Source: Comamonas phosphati (GTDB lineage: Bacteria; Pseudomonadota; Gammaproteobacteria; Burkholderiales; Burkholderiaceae_C). From it: a DNA stretch of 64,000 nucleotides. A program made the position numbers and the translations under genes. The notes under the pieces are model-generated. The model was not told the DNA's origin and ran no database searches. It worked only from the letters and a program-made list of their open reading frames with translations. Positions 51,170 to 59,658 of this stretch are shown here, in pieces. Location: the NCBI RefSeq assembly GCF_014637085.1, contig NZ_BMEU01000013.1, positions 1 to 64,000 on the forward strand, read 5' to 3'. Position 1 is the stretch's first letter; the number at the start of each line of letters is the position of its first letter.

Positions 51170-51943
51170 ATGGACACATGGCCCACCAACCCTTCCACAC
51201 ACAAAGCCTTGGCCAAGGTGCCCGAGGTAACACTAGCCTTCTGGCTCATCAAGATCGCTGCCACCACGCTGGGCGAGACGGGGGGCGACGCCGTTTCGAT
51301 GTCCATGAACCTGGGCTACCTGGTCGGCACCGCCATCTTTGCTGCCATTTTTCTGGCTGCCGTGACCGCGCAGATCAAGGCGAAGGCGTTCCACCCCTTT
51401 CTGTACTGGACCACGATCATTGCGACCACCACGGTCGGCACGACGCTGGCGGACTTCGCCGACCGCTCGCTGGGCATAGGCTATGCCGGGGGCTCCAGCC
51501 TGCTGCTGGCCCTGCTGCTGGGCTCGCTGTGGCTCTGGCACCGCAGCCTGGGCTCGGTGTCGGTGGACACCGTCATCTCGCCCAAGGCGGAGGCCTTTTA
51601 CTGGGTGACCATCATGTTCTCCCAGACCCTTGGCACGGCGCTGGGCGACTGGACGGCCGACACGGCAGGCCTGGGCTATACCGGAGCGGCCCTGGTGTTC
51701 GCAGGGCTGCTGGCCTTGGTCGTGGCCGCCTATTTCTGGACCCGCATCTCGCGCACGGCATTGTTCTGGGCCGCCTTCATCCTGACCCGTCCGCTGGGTG
51801 CCGTGGTGGGCGACTTTCTCGACAAGCCGCTCAGCGCGGGAGGCCTGGCCTGGAGCCGGTATTCGGCATCGGCCGCGCTGCTGGCCTTCATGGCCGCGGC
51901 CATTGTGCTGCTTCGGCAGCGGGCGGCCAGGCAGGCGCACTGA
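51170..51943 (+). CDS. COG4705-type multi-pass membrane protein
   Basis: A 257-residue membrane protein with about eight TM helices. Four internal repeats carry a T/P-LG-x-GD/AD signature: TTLGETGGDAVS, TTVGTTLADFADRSLGIGYA, TLGTALGDWTADTAGLGYTG and RPLGAVVGDFLDKPLSAGGL, each followed by a helix. ATG 51170 is preferred to 51155 because AGGAG sits seven bases before it. Function is unknown; the charged Asp/Glu in each repeat suggest ion or small-solute transport. It is divergent from eptA and shares a PmrA-like motif, so it may be part of an envelope-stress regulon. Confidence 0.72.
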   Translation: MDTWPTNPSTHKALAKVPEVTLAFWLIKIAATTLGETGGDAVSMSMNLGYLVGTAIFAAIFLAAVTAQIKAKAFHPFLYWTTIIATTTVGTTLADFADRSLGIGYAGGSSLLLALLLGSLWLWHRSLGSVSVDTVISPKAEAFYWVTIMFSQTLGTALGDWTADTAGLGYTGAALVFAGLLALVVAAYFWTRISRTALFWAAFILTRPLGAVVGDFLDKPLSAGGLAWSRYSASAALLAFMAAAIVLLRQRAARQAH

Positions 51944-51947
51944 CGGC

Positions 51948-53174
51948 TTATCCCTTGAGACAGCTTGCCGGCCGGGGGCTGCCCGCGGGCAGGTACCGGC
52001 ACAGCCGCTGCAGGCGCTCGGTCGGGGGCAGCCCGGCCCATTCGCGCACCCGGGCATAGAACAGCTGCCAGCCGGCCGGCGGGGCAAGGCCTTGGCTGCT
52101 GGCCTGCTGCCGTACCTCCTCCCACAAGGCCGTGAAGGCCGGCACCCAGTCGTCGTAGGCGGCCAGCGCGCCGAAGCTGGCGTTGTTGGCCTGGGCCACC
52201 CAGTCGTCGGTCTGGCCCAGGCGCTCCTGGTACTGGGCGCGCAGTTCGGGCGTGGTCAGCAGCGGCTCGTCCTGTGCCAGCCACTGGGCGCGCAGCTGGG
52301 CGTAGCGGGCCCGGAAGTCGGCGAAGATCTCGGATTTGATAGCTGCTGATGCAGGTGCATCCTGGTTCTGAGCCTGATTCTGCTCTGGCTGTTGGCTGTA
52401 GAGGGCTTCCAGCCGCCCGCGCGTCTCGCGGGTCACGGCGCGCCACTGCTCGCGGCGCGCCAGGGATTTCTGCCAGCGTTCGCGTGTGGCGGCATTGGCA
52501 TGGGCCTGCAGCCACAGCGGCGTGCCCAGGCGCTCCACCGTGGTGGCAAAGGATTCGTTGAAGGCCGTGTCGTCGGCCACATAGACCACCTGGTGCGCCA
52601 GCTCATGGAACAGCAGCCCGGCGAAATCGCCCTCGGCCCAGCCAGCGAAGGTGCTCAGCAGCGGGTCGCCGCCCAGCCAGTTCAGGTAGCCCAGCGTGGA
52701 ATAGGCGGGCACGCCGTAGACGCTGGTTTCCAGACCCTGCTGCTGCAGCTGGCGCGCCTGCGCCTCTGCGGCCTCCATGGAGAAATAGCCGCGGTAGCCC
52801 ACGCAGCCGGTGACCGGAAAGCACCAGCGGTGCAGCTCCAGGCTGTAGGGCGGCGCGGCCGTCACGTTCCATACGGCAAAGCGGCGCTGCAGGTCGGCGT
52901 AGCGGGTGTAGCTGGCGTTGCGCGGCAGCCCCAGCTCGCTGCTGGCGAATTCACGCATCTTCTGCGCCGTTTCCAGCCGCAGCCGCAGCGATGGCTTCAG
53001 GTCGTCATGTTCCAGCCAGCTTGAAATAGGCTGCGCAGCCTGCAAAATGGCCGCCTGCCCTTTGAAGCCTTGCCAGTAGTAGCCCAGGGAGGAGCAGCCC
53101 GCCATGGCCGCTATGCCTGCGGCAGCGGCCAGCAGGCCTGCCCGTCTGACTACACTCAAGCCTTTGGTAAACAC
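51948..53174 (-). CDS. Putative periplasmic aminopeptidase lipoprotein (COG4324-type)
   Basis: A 408-residue lipoprotein with lipobox MAGC (Cys near 26) and a zinc-protease HExxH in LLFHELAHQ (about 186-194), with AFNESFATTVE downstream giving a Glu ligand. This matches predicted aminopeptidases annotated in many betaproteobacteria. The start is GTG at 53174. Residues around QPEQNQAQNQDAPASAAIKS are encoded by a dispersed repeat (52335-52386) and probably form a floppy insert. It converges on the COG4705 gene with a four-base gap. Confidence 0.75.
   Translation of the reverse strand: MFTKGLSVVRRAGLLAAAAGIAAMAGCSSLGYYWQGFKGQAAILQAAQPISSWLEHDDLKPSLRLRLETAQKMREFASSELGLPRNASYTRYADLQRRFAVWNVTAAPPYSLELHRWCFPVTGCVGYRGYFSMEAAEAQARQLQQQGLETSVYGVPAYSTLGYLNWLGGDPLLSTFAGWAEGDFAGLLFHELAHQVVYVADDTAFNESFATTVERLGTPLWLQAHANAATRERWQKSLARREQWRAVTRETRGRLEALYSQQPEQNQAQNQDAPASAAIKSEIFADFRARYAQLRAQWLAQDEPLLTTPELRAQYQERLGQTDDWVAQANNASFGALAAYDDWVPAFTALWEEVRQQASSQGLAPPAGWQLFYARVREWAGLPPTERLQRLCRYLPAGSPRPASCLKG
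52335..52386. repeat. Short dispersed TAGCTGC element inside the aminopeptidase gene
   Basis: GATAGCTGCTGATGCAGGTG, then TGGTTCTGAGCCTGATTCTG, aligns by eye with the intergenic copy at 34561-34620 (shared TAGCTGC, TGC, TGGTTTGAG, CTGATT, GCTC blocks in order). It is in frame and codes on the minus strand for a Gln/Asn/Ala-rich insert. Confidence 0.5.
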
Positions 53175-53198
53175 GTTCTAACCGTCCGGTTTCGCTTC

Positions 53199-53819
53199 AT
53201 GGATTTATTCACGCTTGCCCTCATTGTCACCACAGCGCTCTACCTGCTCAAGAAACAGGAGCAGCGCAAGCACACGCTGCTGCTGGCGCAGCACCTGGGG
53301 CGTTTCCAGATCGAAAAGCTCATGGGCTCCCTGATGGACGGCTATATGCGCGTGCTGGGCGAGCAGGACGCAGCGCGCCGCGCCCAGGTCTGGACCGTGC
53401 TGGACAATACCGAGAGCAGCCTGGTGGCGCAGTTCCAGCGCTTTGCCAGCGAGTTTGCCCAGGTGCCGGCCGAGCTGGCGCGCGTTACGACCCTGCCGCT
53501 GGCCCTGCCTTATGCCGACCGCGTATTCCCCTCCGCCACGCTGGACGTGCGCGCGCTCATGAGCCTGCATGCCCAGGCCATTGCCGCCGTGCGCGTGGGC
53601 GAGAGCCTGGACGAAGAAGAGCGCAAGCGCCGCGCCTTCACCATGACGGCCGAGCTGATGCTGATGCAGCACAGCTGCCACTGGTTCTGCAAGAGCCGCA
53701 CCATTGCCTCCATGCGCCTGCTGGCGCGCCACAAGACCGCCTACGAACAGGTGCTGCAGTCCGTGGCGCCCGAAACGCTGCGGACCTACGAGTCCTTGAC
53801 CGGAGTGCGCAGCCGCTGA
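53199..53819 (+). CDS. Hypothetical protein with N-terminal membrane segment
   Basis: A 206-residue protein: a short N-terminal hydrophobic segment (FTLALIVTTALYLL, 4-17) is followed by a helical, charged cytosolic-looking body with a Lys/Arg-rich stretch (KKQEQRKH), an acidic run DEEERKRR and a Cys/His patch QHSCHWFCK near 168-176. I do not recognise the family. It is divergent from the aminopeptidase gene with 24 bases between the starts. A 10-base direct repeat AACACGTTCT lies before and after the gene (53170 and 53841). Confidence 0.6.
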   Translation: MDLFTLALIVTTALYLLKKQEQRKHTLLLAQHLGRFQIEKLMGSLMDGYMRVLGEQDAARRAQVWTVLDNTESSLVAQFQRFASEFAQVPAELARVTTLPLALPYADRVFPSATLDVRALMSLHAQAIAAVRVGESLDEEERKRRAFTMTAELMLMQHSCHWFCKSRTIASMRLLARHKTAYEQVLQSVAPETLRTYESLTGVRSR

Positions 53820-53831
53820 GATGAAACAACA

Positions 53832-53990
53832 CCCCCTTAGAACACGTTCTTAGTCGCTTCGCGCCTTCCTCCCGCTCTCGCATTGCTGCGCAATGCGGGC
53901 AGGGTGACGCAGCCCTCGCGGCGGGGCGGACCTTGGCTTGCTGCCCTGGCTTGGGGTGCGCCAGTTTCAAGGGCTGCGGGTGGCGCGCAG
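53832..53990 (+). repeat. Palindromic repeat, copy 8, interrupted
   Basis: The expected CCCCCTGAGTCGC start is broken as CCCCCT-TAGAACACGTTCTTAG-TCGC, an insertion of about 13 bases containing AACACGTTCT. The hairpin (CGCATTGCTGCGCAATGCGGGC, seen as CGCATTG/CAATGCG) and tail GGCGGGGCGGACC follow. It starts 12 bases after the preceding stop. The rest of the 300-base gap 53820-54120 holds only an AT-richer promoter-like stretch. Confidence 0.65.
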
Positions 53991-54120
53991 CGCTATGGAT
54001 AACTGAAATGGGTTGGCGGTGGAGTTTGCAGGATTTGTGTGAATTTGCCATCCATTTGCGTTGATTGCTGACAGATGCGCGGGCGGCCTGGTCTTGACCA
54101 TGCCAGCCGTGGTGTGAAGA

Positions 54121-55431
54121 ATGGGTTGTATGAAAAACCTGTTGAGCACTTTGGAACAGCATCTCGTCAGGCTTCCGGTCACGGCTTCCGTACAGCTTTC
54201 ATCGGGAGAGCGCATTGGCCCCGCCAACAGCGCAGTACAGCTGATTTTTCGCTCCCCCAAGGCGTTGGCAGCCCTGGCCGACGGGCGGGTCGGCGCGGTG
54301 GGGGCGGCCATCGTCGAGGGCTGGGTCGACGTCAAGGGGCAGGCCCGGGACATCATGGCTGCCGCGGCCGGCCTGCTGCAGTCCGACCCCATCTCCCATA
54401 CGCCCGGCTGGCTGGAGCAGACCGTCTCCAAGGCCAAGTCGCTGGCCGTGCACACGCTCACGCGCGACGCCGAGCAGATCCAGTTCCACTACGACCTCTC
54501 CGACGATTTCTACGCGCTGTGGCTGGACCCGCGCCGCGTCTATTCCTGCGCCTACTTCAAGGACCTGGAGATGAGCCTGGCCCAGGCGCAGGAAGCCAAG
54601 CTCGACCACATCTGCCGCAAGCTGCAATTGCAGCCCGGCGAGCGTTTCTGGGACATAGGCTCGGGCTGGGGCGGGCTCATCTTCTGGGCCGCCGAGCACT
54701 ATGGCGTGCAGGCCCACGGCATCACGCTGTCGCGCAACCAGTACGAGCATGTGCAGCGCCTGATCGCCGAGAAGGGCCTGCAGGGCAGGGTATGGGTCGA
54801 GCTGCGCGACTACCGGCAGATGGACGGTGTGGAGGCTTTCGACAAGATAGGCTCGGTGGGCATGTTCGAGCATGTGGGCAGCGCCCATCTGCTCGAATAT
54901 TTCCAGACCGTGCACGCCATGCTCAAGCCCGGCGGCCTGGCGCTGATCCACGGCATCACGGCCGGCGGCGTGGGCAATGCCGAGGTGGGCGCAGGCATTG
55001 GCGACTTCATCAACCGCTATATCTTCCCGGGCGGCGAACTCATGCATGTGAGCCGCGTGCTGCACGACATGGGGCAAAGCGGCCTGGAAATGGTCGACAC
55101 CGAGAACCTGCGGCCGCACTATGCGCGCACGCTCTGGGCCTGGTCCGACGGCCTGGAGGCGCAGCTGCCGCAGGCGCAGCGCATTCTGGAGGCGCAATAC
55201 GATGCCGATCAGGCCGCCAGGGTGCTGCGCGCCTACCGGCTCTACCTGGCGGGCTGCGCCATGGGCTTCGAGCGCGGCTGGACGGCGCTGCACCAGATGC
55301 TGTGCACGCGGCCCGACGGCCATCTGCAGACCGGGCCCCTGAAGGGCGCGCAGAGCAGCTATCCTTTCAATCGCGAATACATTTATCGCTCGACTTACGC
55401 AAATCAGGTTCCGGCAAGACCTTTGCCTTAA
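54121..55431 (+). CDS. cfa: Cyclopropane-fatty-acyl-phospholipid synthase family methyltransferase
   Basis: A 436-residue Cfa-type SAM-dependent enzyme that methylenates unsaturated acyl chains of membrane phospholipid. It has the family N-terminal lipid-binding region (1-120), FHYDLSDDFYALWLD (about 122-136), SAM motif WDIGSGWGGLIFWAA (about 175-189) and EHVGSAHLLEYF. ATG 54121 and ATG 54130 are both possible; 54121 is kept. The DUF1840 gene begins 50 bases downstream. It could act on membrane adaptation to stress, or be a close family member of untested specificity. Confidence 0.88.
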   Translation: MGCMKNLLSTLEQHLVRLPVTASVQLSSGERIGPANSAVQLIFRSPKALAALADGRVGAVGAAIVEGWVDVKGQARDIMAAAAGLLQSDPISHTPGWLEQTVSKAKSLAVHTLTRDAEQIQFHYDLSDDFYALWLDPRRVYSCAYFKDLEMSLAQAQEAKLDHICRKLQLQPGERFWDIGSGWGGLIFWAAEHYGVQAHGITLSRNQYEHVQRLIAEKGLQGRVWVELRDYRQMDGVEAFDKIGSVGMFEHVGSAHLLEYFQTVHAMLKPGGLALIHGITAGGVGNAEVGAGIGDFINRYIFPGGELMHVSRVLHDMGQSGLEMVDTENLRPHYARTLWAWSDGLEAQLPQAQRILEAQYDADQAARVLRAYRLYLAGCAMGFERGWTALHQMLCTRPDGHLQTGPLKGAQSSYPFNREYIYRSTYANQVPARPLP

Positions 55432-55481
55432 AGAAGCAGTCCTGGTGCATCCTTGCTTGCCCAAGTCCTACATCGCTGAAC

Positions 55482-55808
55482 ATGCTCTACAAATTCAAAT
55501 CGCGCGCCACGGCCGACGTCATCATGCTGCAGACCAATGGCCGCCAGGTGCTGCAAATCATCGGCAAGTCGCCCGACGATGCGCACGGCATCATCACCGT
55601 GGAGCAGATCCCCGCCGCGATCGCGGCGCTGGAGGCCGCCGTCGAGCAGGACAATGCCCGCCGCCGCGAGCAGGCGCAGCAGGATGAAGCTGCGGCGGAC
55701 GAGGCCGGCAAGAAGCCCGGCGACGAGATCAGCCTGGGCCAGCGCGCCGCGCCCCTCATCGACATGCTGCGGCGCAGCGGCACCGAGGGCCGGGAAGTGG
55801 TCTGGTAG
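55482..55808 (+). CDS. DUF1840 family protein
   Basis: A 108-residue cytosolic protein starting MLYKFKSRATADVIMLQTNG, the typical DUF1840 opening, with a helical Gln/Glu-rich middle and a closing RAAPLIDMLRRSGTEGREVVW. The family is confined mainly to beta/gammaproteobacteria and has no known function. ATG 55482 gives normal length; the open frame upstream shadows cfa. A terminator lies 19 bases past the stop. Confidence 0.82.
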   Translation: MLYKFKSRATADVIMLQTNGRQVLQIIGKSPDDAHGIITVEQIPAAIAALEAAVEQDNARRREQAQQDEAAADEAGKKPGDEISLGQRAAPLIDMLRRSGTEGREVVW

Positions 55809-55826
55809 GGTTTGACGGTCAATAAA

Positions 55827-55848
55827 AAACGCGGCCAAAGCCGCGTTT
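55827..55848. terminator. Bidirectional intrinsic terminator
   Basis: AAACGCGGC (55827-55835) pairs with GCCGCGTTT (55840-55848) around CAAA. An A-run (55824-55829) gives a good U-tract on the minus strand for the Bug-type gene; on the plus strand it ends the DUF1840 gene. Confidence 0.85.
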
Positions 55849-55895
55849 GTATTTCCGGCACCCGCGCGGGGTGCCGGTCGGCGCTGTCGGTGCGA

Positions 55896-56885
55896 TCAGT
55901 CGGCGTAGATGCCGGCGGCCTTGATGACCTTGCCCCACTTGGCGATCTCGGACTCCACGAACTTCTTGTGGCCAGCGGGATCGACGCGGCTGTCGGTGGC
56001 GATCACGGCGCCCAGGGCTTCCTGGCGCTGGATGAACTCGGGGTCCTTCAGCGAGGCCTTCAGGGCGGTATTCAGCGTCTTCATCACGTCGGCGGGCGTG
56101 CCCTTGGGCGCGTACAGGCCGTGCCAGATGGTGACCTGGAAGTCCTTCAGGCCGGATTCCTGCAGCGTGGGCAGCTCCTTGAGCGCGGGCGTGGCCAGGC
56201 GCTTGGGCGTGGTCACGGCATAGGCCTGCACCTTCTTGGCGGCGATCTGCGAGGTGGTGTTGGTGGTCTGGTCGCACAGCAGGTCCACCTGGTTGCCCAT
56301 CAGGTCGGCAATCGCGGGGGCGGCGCCCTTGTAGGGCACGGGCGTCATATCGGCCTGTAGCGCGCTTTGCAGCATCAGGCCGCACAGGTGCGAGGCGGAG
56401 CCGACGCCGGCGTTGGCCAGGTTGACCTTGCCCTGGTTCTTGCTGGCCCAGTCCTTGACTTCGGCGAAGCTCTTGGCCGGCAGCGTGGGGCGGCCGATCA
56501 GCGTCATGGGCACATCGTTGATGATGCCGGCGTACTCGAAGTCGCTCAGCACGTTGTAGCGCAGCTTGCGGTACAGCGTGGGGGTGGTGGCCATGCCGAT
56601 GTGGCTGAGCAGCAGCGTGTAGCCGTCGGCGTGGGCGCGTGCGGCCTTGGCCGTGCCGATGGTGCTGCCGGCGCCGTCCGCGTTGTCGATCACGATGGTG
56701 GCGTTGTTCAGCTGCTTGCGCATGGACTCGGCCAGGTCGCGGGCCACCTTGTCGGTGGGGCCGCCGGCCGTGAACGGCACGATGATGGTGATCGTCTTGC
56801 CGGGAGCGGGGTAGCTCTCAGCGTGGCTGCCGACGGCTGCGGTGGCAGCCAGGGCAATGGCGGCGATTTTGAAAATGGCTTGCAT
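55896..56885 (-). CDS. Bug-type (tripartite tricarboxylate) periplasmic binding protein
   Basis: A 329-residue periplasmic binding protein of the Bug/TctC family. Signal peptide ends near GSHAES (22); YPAPGKTITIIVPFTAGGPTD (in part) is the characteristic opening, and GVGSASHLCGLML and VPYKGAAPAIADLMGNQVD follow. These proteins bind carboxylates or other small acids for TctAB permeases or signalling. Here no tctA/tctB gene is adjacent; orphan Bug genes are numerous in Comamonadaceae. ATG 56885 has AGGGAGA eight bases before it. Confidence 0.9.
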   Translation of the reverse strand: MQAIFKIAAIALAATAAVGSHAESYPAPGKTITIIVPFTAGGPTDKVARDLAESMRKQLNNATIVIDNADGAGSTIGTAKAARAHADGYTLLLSHIGMATTPTLYRKLRYNVLSDFEYAGIINDVPMTLIGRPTLPAKSFAEVKDWASKNQGKVNLANAGVGSASHLCGLMLQSALQADMTPVPYKGAAPAIADLMGNQVDLLCDQTTNTTSQIAAKKVQAYAVTTPKRLATPALKELPTLQESGLKDFQVTIWHGLYAPKGTPADVMKTLNTALKASLKDPEFIQRQEALGAVIATDSRVDPAGHKKFVESEIAKWGKVIKAAGIYAD

Positions 56886-57125
56886 AGTATCTCCCTGCAT
56901 AAAAACCGATATGTCGACGGCCGGTGCGTGCGCAGCCGTTCTGCATATGAGGAGCACGGATTTTAGAAACAGATGGCAACAGACATAAGTCCTGATGAGC
57001 AGGTATTTCCTGGGGCTAACCCTTGGATTAAGCCTTTGTTTTCATTGAATTTATGCTGCGCCAAGCAAAAGTGACGATCTGTCGTGTGCGGCCTGTGCCG
57101 GGTTTCCTGGAACGTCAGCGCGTTC

Positions 57126-58391
57126 TCAGCGGTAGGAGCGCGCATCCTCCACCACCTTGCCGTCGTTGGGCAGGCTGCCCGGGGGCAGCATCTGCACCTC
57201 GCCGCGCAGCTTGGTGACTTCGCGCAGCGCATCGACCACCTGCAAGGCCAGGCCCGGCGCGGTTTCCGTGGTCTCGATCAGCAGCTGCATCTGGTCGTTG
57301 GCCATCTCGCCGCTGACCACCAGGCGCGCCTTGGTGATCTGCGGGAAGCGCCGCACGATCTCGGCCACCTGCTTGGGGTGGACGAACATGCCGCGCACCT
57401 TGGTGGTCTGGTCGGCACGGCCCATCCAGCCCTTGATGCGCGCATTGGTGCGGCCCGTGGGGCAGGCGCCGGGCAGATAGGCCGAGAGGTCGCCGGTGCC
57501 GAAGCGGATCAGCGGGTAGTCGGGGTTGAGCGTGGTGACGACCAGCTCGCCGACCTCGGGAGCTTCGCCCGCCTTCGGCTCGGCCACGGGGTCACCCGTG
57601 CCGGGGCGCACGATCTCGACGATGACTTGCTCGTCGAGCACCAGGCCCTCGCGCGCCTCGGTCTCGTAGGCGATCAGGCCCAGGTCGGCCGTGCCGTAGC
57701 ACTGGTAGCCGGCCACGCCCTGCTGGGCGAACCAGTCGCGCAGCGAGGGCGGAAAGGCCTCGGCCGAAAGCAGGGCCTTGGTCACGCTGGGCAGCTTCAC
57801 GCCCATTTCGGCGGCCTTCTCCAGAATGATCTTGAGAAAGCTGGGCGTGCCCACGTAGCCCGCGGGACGCAGGTCGGCCATGGCCTGCACCTGCTGCTCG
57901 GTCTGGCCCGTGCCGCCCGGGAATACCGTGCAGCCCAGCGCGTGGGCGCCGGTCTCCATCATCGAACCGGCGGGCACGAAGTGGTAGGAAAAGCAGTTGT
58001 GCACCAGGTCGCCGGCGCGAAAGCCCGCGGCGAACAGGGCGCGCGCCATGTGCCAGTAGTCGGCGCGGCGGCTTTCGGGCTCGTAGATGGGGCCGGGGCT
58101 GGCAAAGACGCGCGGCATGTCCTGGCCGGCATGGATGGCATTGAAGCCACCGAAGACCTGGCCCGGCCTGTGCGCCGTCTGGCGTTCCAGCAGCTCGCTC
58201 TTGCGCGTGACCGGCAGCCGGACCAGGGCCTGGCGCGAGGTGATGGACTCGGCGGCTATGCCCTGCAAAATCTCGGCAAAGGCGCCCGAGCGCTGCTGGG
58301 CATGGGCGATCTGCCCCGGCAAGGCGGCCAGCAGTGCCGCTTCGCGTTCGTCGGTGGTGCGCGTTTCCAGCGCGTCGTAGAAGGCACTCAT
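57126..58391 (-). CDS. PaaK-like phenylacetate/aryl-CoA ligase family protein
   Basis: A 421-residue AMP-forming ligase of the PaaK group, shorter than standard acyl-CoA synthetases. Motifs include FPGGTGQTEQQVQ (where PaaK has the P-loop), CYGTADLGLIAYE (about 233-245), RFGTGDLSAYLPGACPTGRT and the C-terminal KVRGMFVHPKQV, GEVQMLPPGSLPNDGKVVEDAR with the catalytic Lys. It is the last gene of the leftward liv operon (150 bases from livF, repeat between), so the transporter's substrate is probably an aromatic or similar acid that is activated on entry. Confidence 0.85.
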   Translation of the reverse strand: MSAFYDALETRTTDEREAALLAALPGQIAHAQQRSGAFAEILQGIAAESITSRQALVRLPVTRKSELLERQTAHRPGQVFGGFNAIHAGQDMPRVFASPGPIYEPESRRADYWHMARALFAAGFRAGDLVHNCFSYHFVPAGSMMETGAHALGCTVFPGGTGQTEQQVQAMADLRPAGYVGTPSFLKIILEKAAEMGVKLPSVTKALLSAEAFPPSLRDWFAQQGVAGYQCYGTADLGLIAYETEAREGLVLDEQVIVEIVRPGTGDPVAEPKAGEAPEVGELVVTTLNPDYPLIRFGTGDLSAYLPGACPTGRTNARIKGWMGRADQTTKVRGMFVHPKQVAEIVRRFPQITKARLVVSGEMANDQMQLLIETTETAPGLALQVVDALREVTKLRGEVQMLPPGSLPNDGKVVEDARSYR

Positions 58392-58424
58392 GGCAAATCC
58401 TGTGGATGAAGGTTCAAACGGGCA

Positions 58425-58550
58425 CGGCCCAAGTCAGAGACACCGAGCAAGGGCCTGGGCGGCCCCGCCGCCCCGCAGCGAAGGTATCGTCCCCCTCCCG
58501 TAGCGCGAAGCGCGTAGAGAGAGGGGGAAGCCGCAAAGCGGCTCAGGGGG
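58425..58550 (-). repeat. Stop-codon-hugging palindromic repeat, copy 9
   Basis: On the minus strand CCCCCTGAGCCGCTTTGCGG starts four bases after the livF stop. The longer hairpin CTCTACGCGC / GCGCTACGGGAG and the GGGCGGC..CTTGCTCGGTGTC tail are present. It lies between livF and the PaaK-like gene. Confidence 0.75.
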
Positions 58551-58554
58551 TGTT

Positions 58555-59394
58555 TCACGCCAGCCAGCGCTTGCGCCGCTTGTAGCTCTTCACGTCCTTG
58601 AAGCTCTTGCGCTCGTGTCCGTCTTCGCTTCGGCCCACGCCCAGGTAGAACTCCTTGACGTCCTCGTTGCTGGCCAGGTCGCGGGCCGAGCCGTCCATGA
58701 CGATGCGGCCGCTTTCCATGATGTAGCCGTAGTCGGCGTACTTGAGCGCCATGTTGGTGTTCTGCTCGGCCAGCAGAAAGGTGACCTTTTCCTTGTCGTT
58801 GAGGTCTTTGACGATGTGGAACACCTCGTCCACGATCTGCGGCGCCAGGCCCATCGAGGGTTCGTCGAGCAGCACCATGCGCGGGTTGCTCATCAGCGCG
58901 CGGCCGATGGCGCACATCTGCTGCTCGCCGCCCGAGGTGTAGGCGGCCTGGCTGGTGCGCCGGGTCTTGAGGCGCGGAAAATAGGTGTAGACCTTCTCGA
59001 GGTTGGCGGCGATCTCGCCCTTGTCGCTGCGCGTGTAGCTGCCGGTCAGTAGGTTTTCCTCGATGGTCAGGTGGGCGAAGCAGTGGCGCCCCTCCATGAC
59101 CTGCACCACGCCGCGCTTGACCAGTTCGGCCGGCGAGAGGTTGGCGATCTGCTCGCCCTCGAGCGTGATGCCGCCCTTGGTGACTTCGCCGCGCTCGCCC
59201 TTGAGCAGGTTGGAGATGGCGCGCAGCGTGGTGGTCTTGCCCGCGCCGTTGCCGCCGAGCAGGGCCACGATACTCTGGTGCGGCACCTGCAAGGAGACGC
59301 CCTTGAGCACCAGGATCACGTGGTTGTAGATGACCTCGATGCCGTTGACTTCCACCAGCGGCGCCGCCGTGGATGCGGGGTTGGATGTGCTCAT
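58555..59394 (-). CDS. livF: Branched-chain-type ABC transporter ATP-binding protein LivF
   Basis: A 279-residue ABC ATPase. Walker A GGNGAGKTT (about 48-56), the LivF-type Q-loop region VVQVMEGRHCFAHLTIEENL, signature TSGGEQQMCAIGRAL and Walker B MVLLDEPSMGLAP are intact. It is about 40 residues longer than classic LivF, ending in a Lys/Arg-rich tail (KSFKDVKSYKRRKRWLA). ATG 59394 is chosen because the N-terminus upstream looks non-coding. It lies downstream of the binding-protein gene in the leftward operon. Confidence 0.92.
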   Translation of the reverse strand: MSTSNPASTAAPLVEVNGIEVIYNHVILVLKGVSLQVPHQSIVALLGGNGAGKTTTLRAISNLLKGERGEVTKGGITLEGEQIANLSPAELVKRGVVQVMEGRHCFAHLTIEENLLTGSYTRSDKGEIAANLEKVYTYFPRLKTRRTSQAAYTSGGEQQMCAIGRALMSNPRMVLLDEPSMGLAPQIVDEVFHIVKDLNDKEKVTFLLAEQNTNMALKYADYGYIMESGRIVMDGSARDLASNEDVKEFYLGVGRSEDGHERKSFKDVKSYKRRKRWLA

Positions 59395-59526
59395 GGCCTC
59401 ACCGTTTGCTATTGAAAGAAAAGCCGTTGGCGATTGATATGTAATGGTTTTGAACGCAAATGAATCTGAAACCATTCCCAATAAAGCGCAATCAGCTATG
59501 GTTTTAATATCCCTGCGCTAAAAAAC

Positions 59527-59658
59527 TGGCGCGCTCCAACTGAGAGACAGCGAGCAAGGGCCTAAGCCGGCCGCGCCGCCCCGCAGCGAGGCTGTCGTCC
59601 CCCTCCCATGGCGCGAAGCGCGCAGAGAGAGGGGGAAGGCGCAAAGCGCCTCAAGGGG
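59527..59658 (-). repeat. Stop-codon-hugging palindromic repeat, copy 10
   Basis: On the minus strand ACCCCTTGAGGCGCTTTGCG supplies the TGA stop of the binding-protein gene. Hairpin CTCTGCGCGC / GCGCCATGGGAG and the GCGGGGCGGC...CTTGCTCGCTGTCTCT tail to CCAGTTTTTTAG follow. The rest of the 256-base gap to livF (59395-59526) is AT-rich and shows no gene. Confidence 0.72.
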
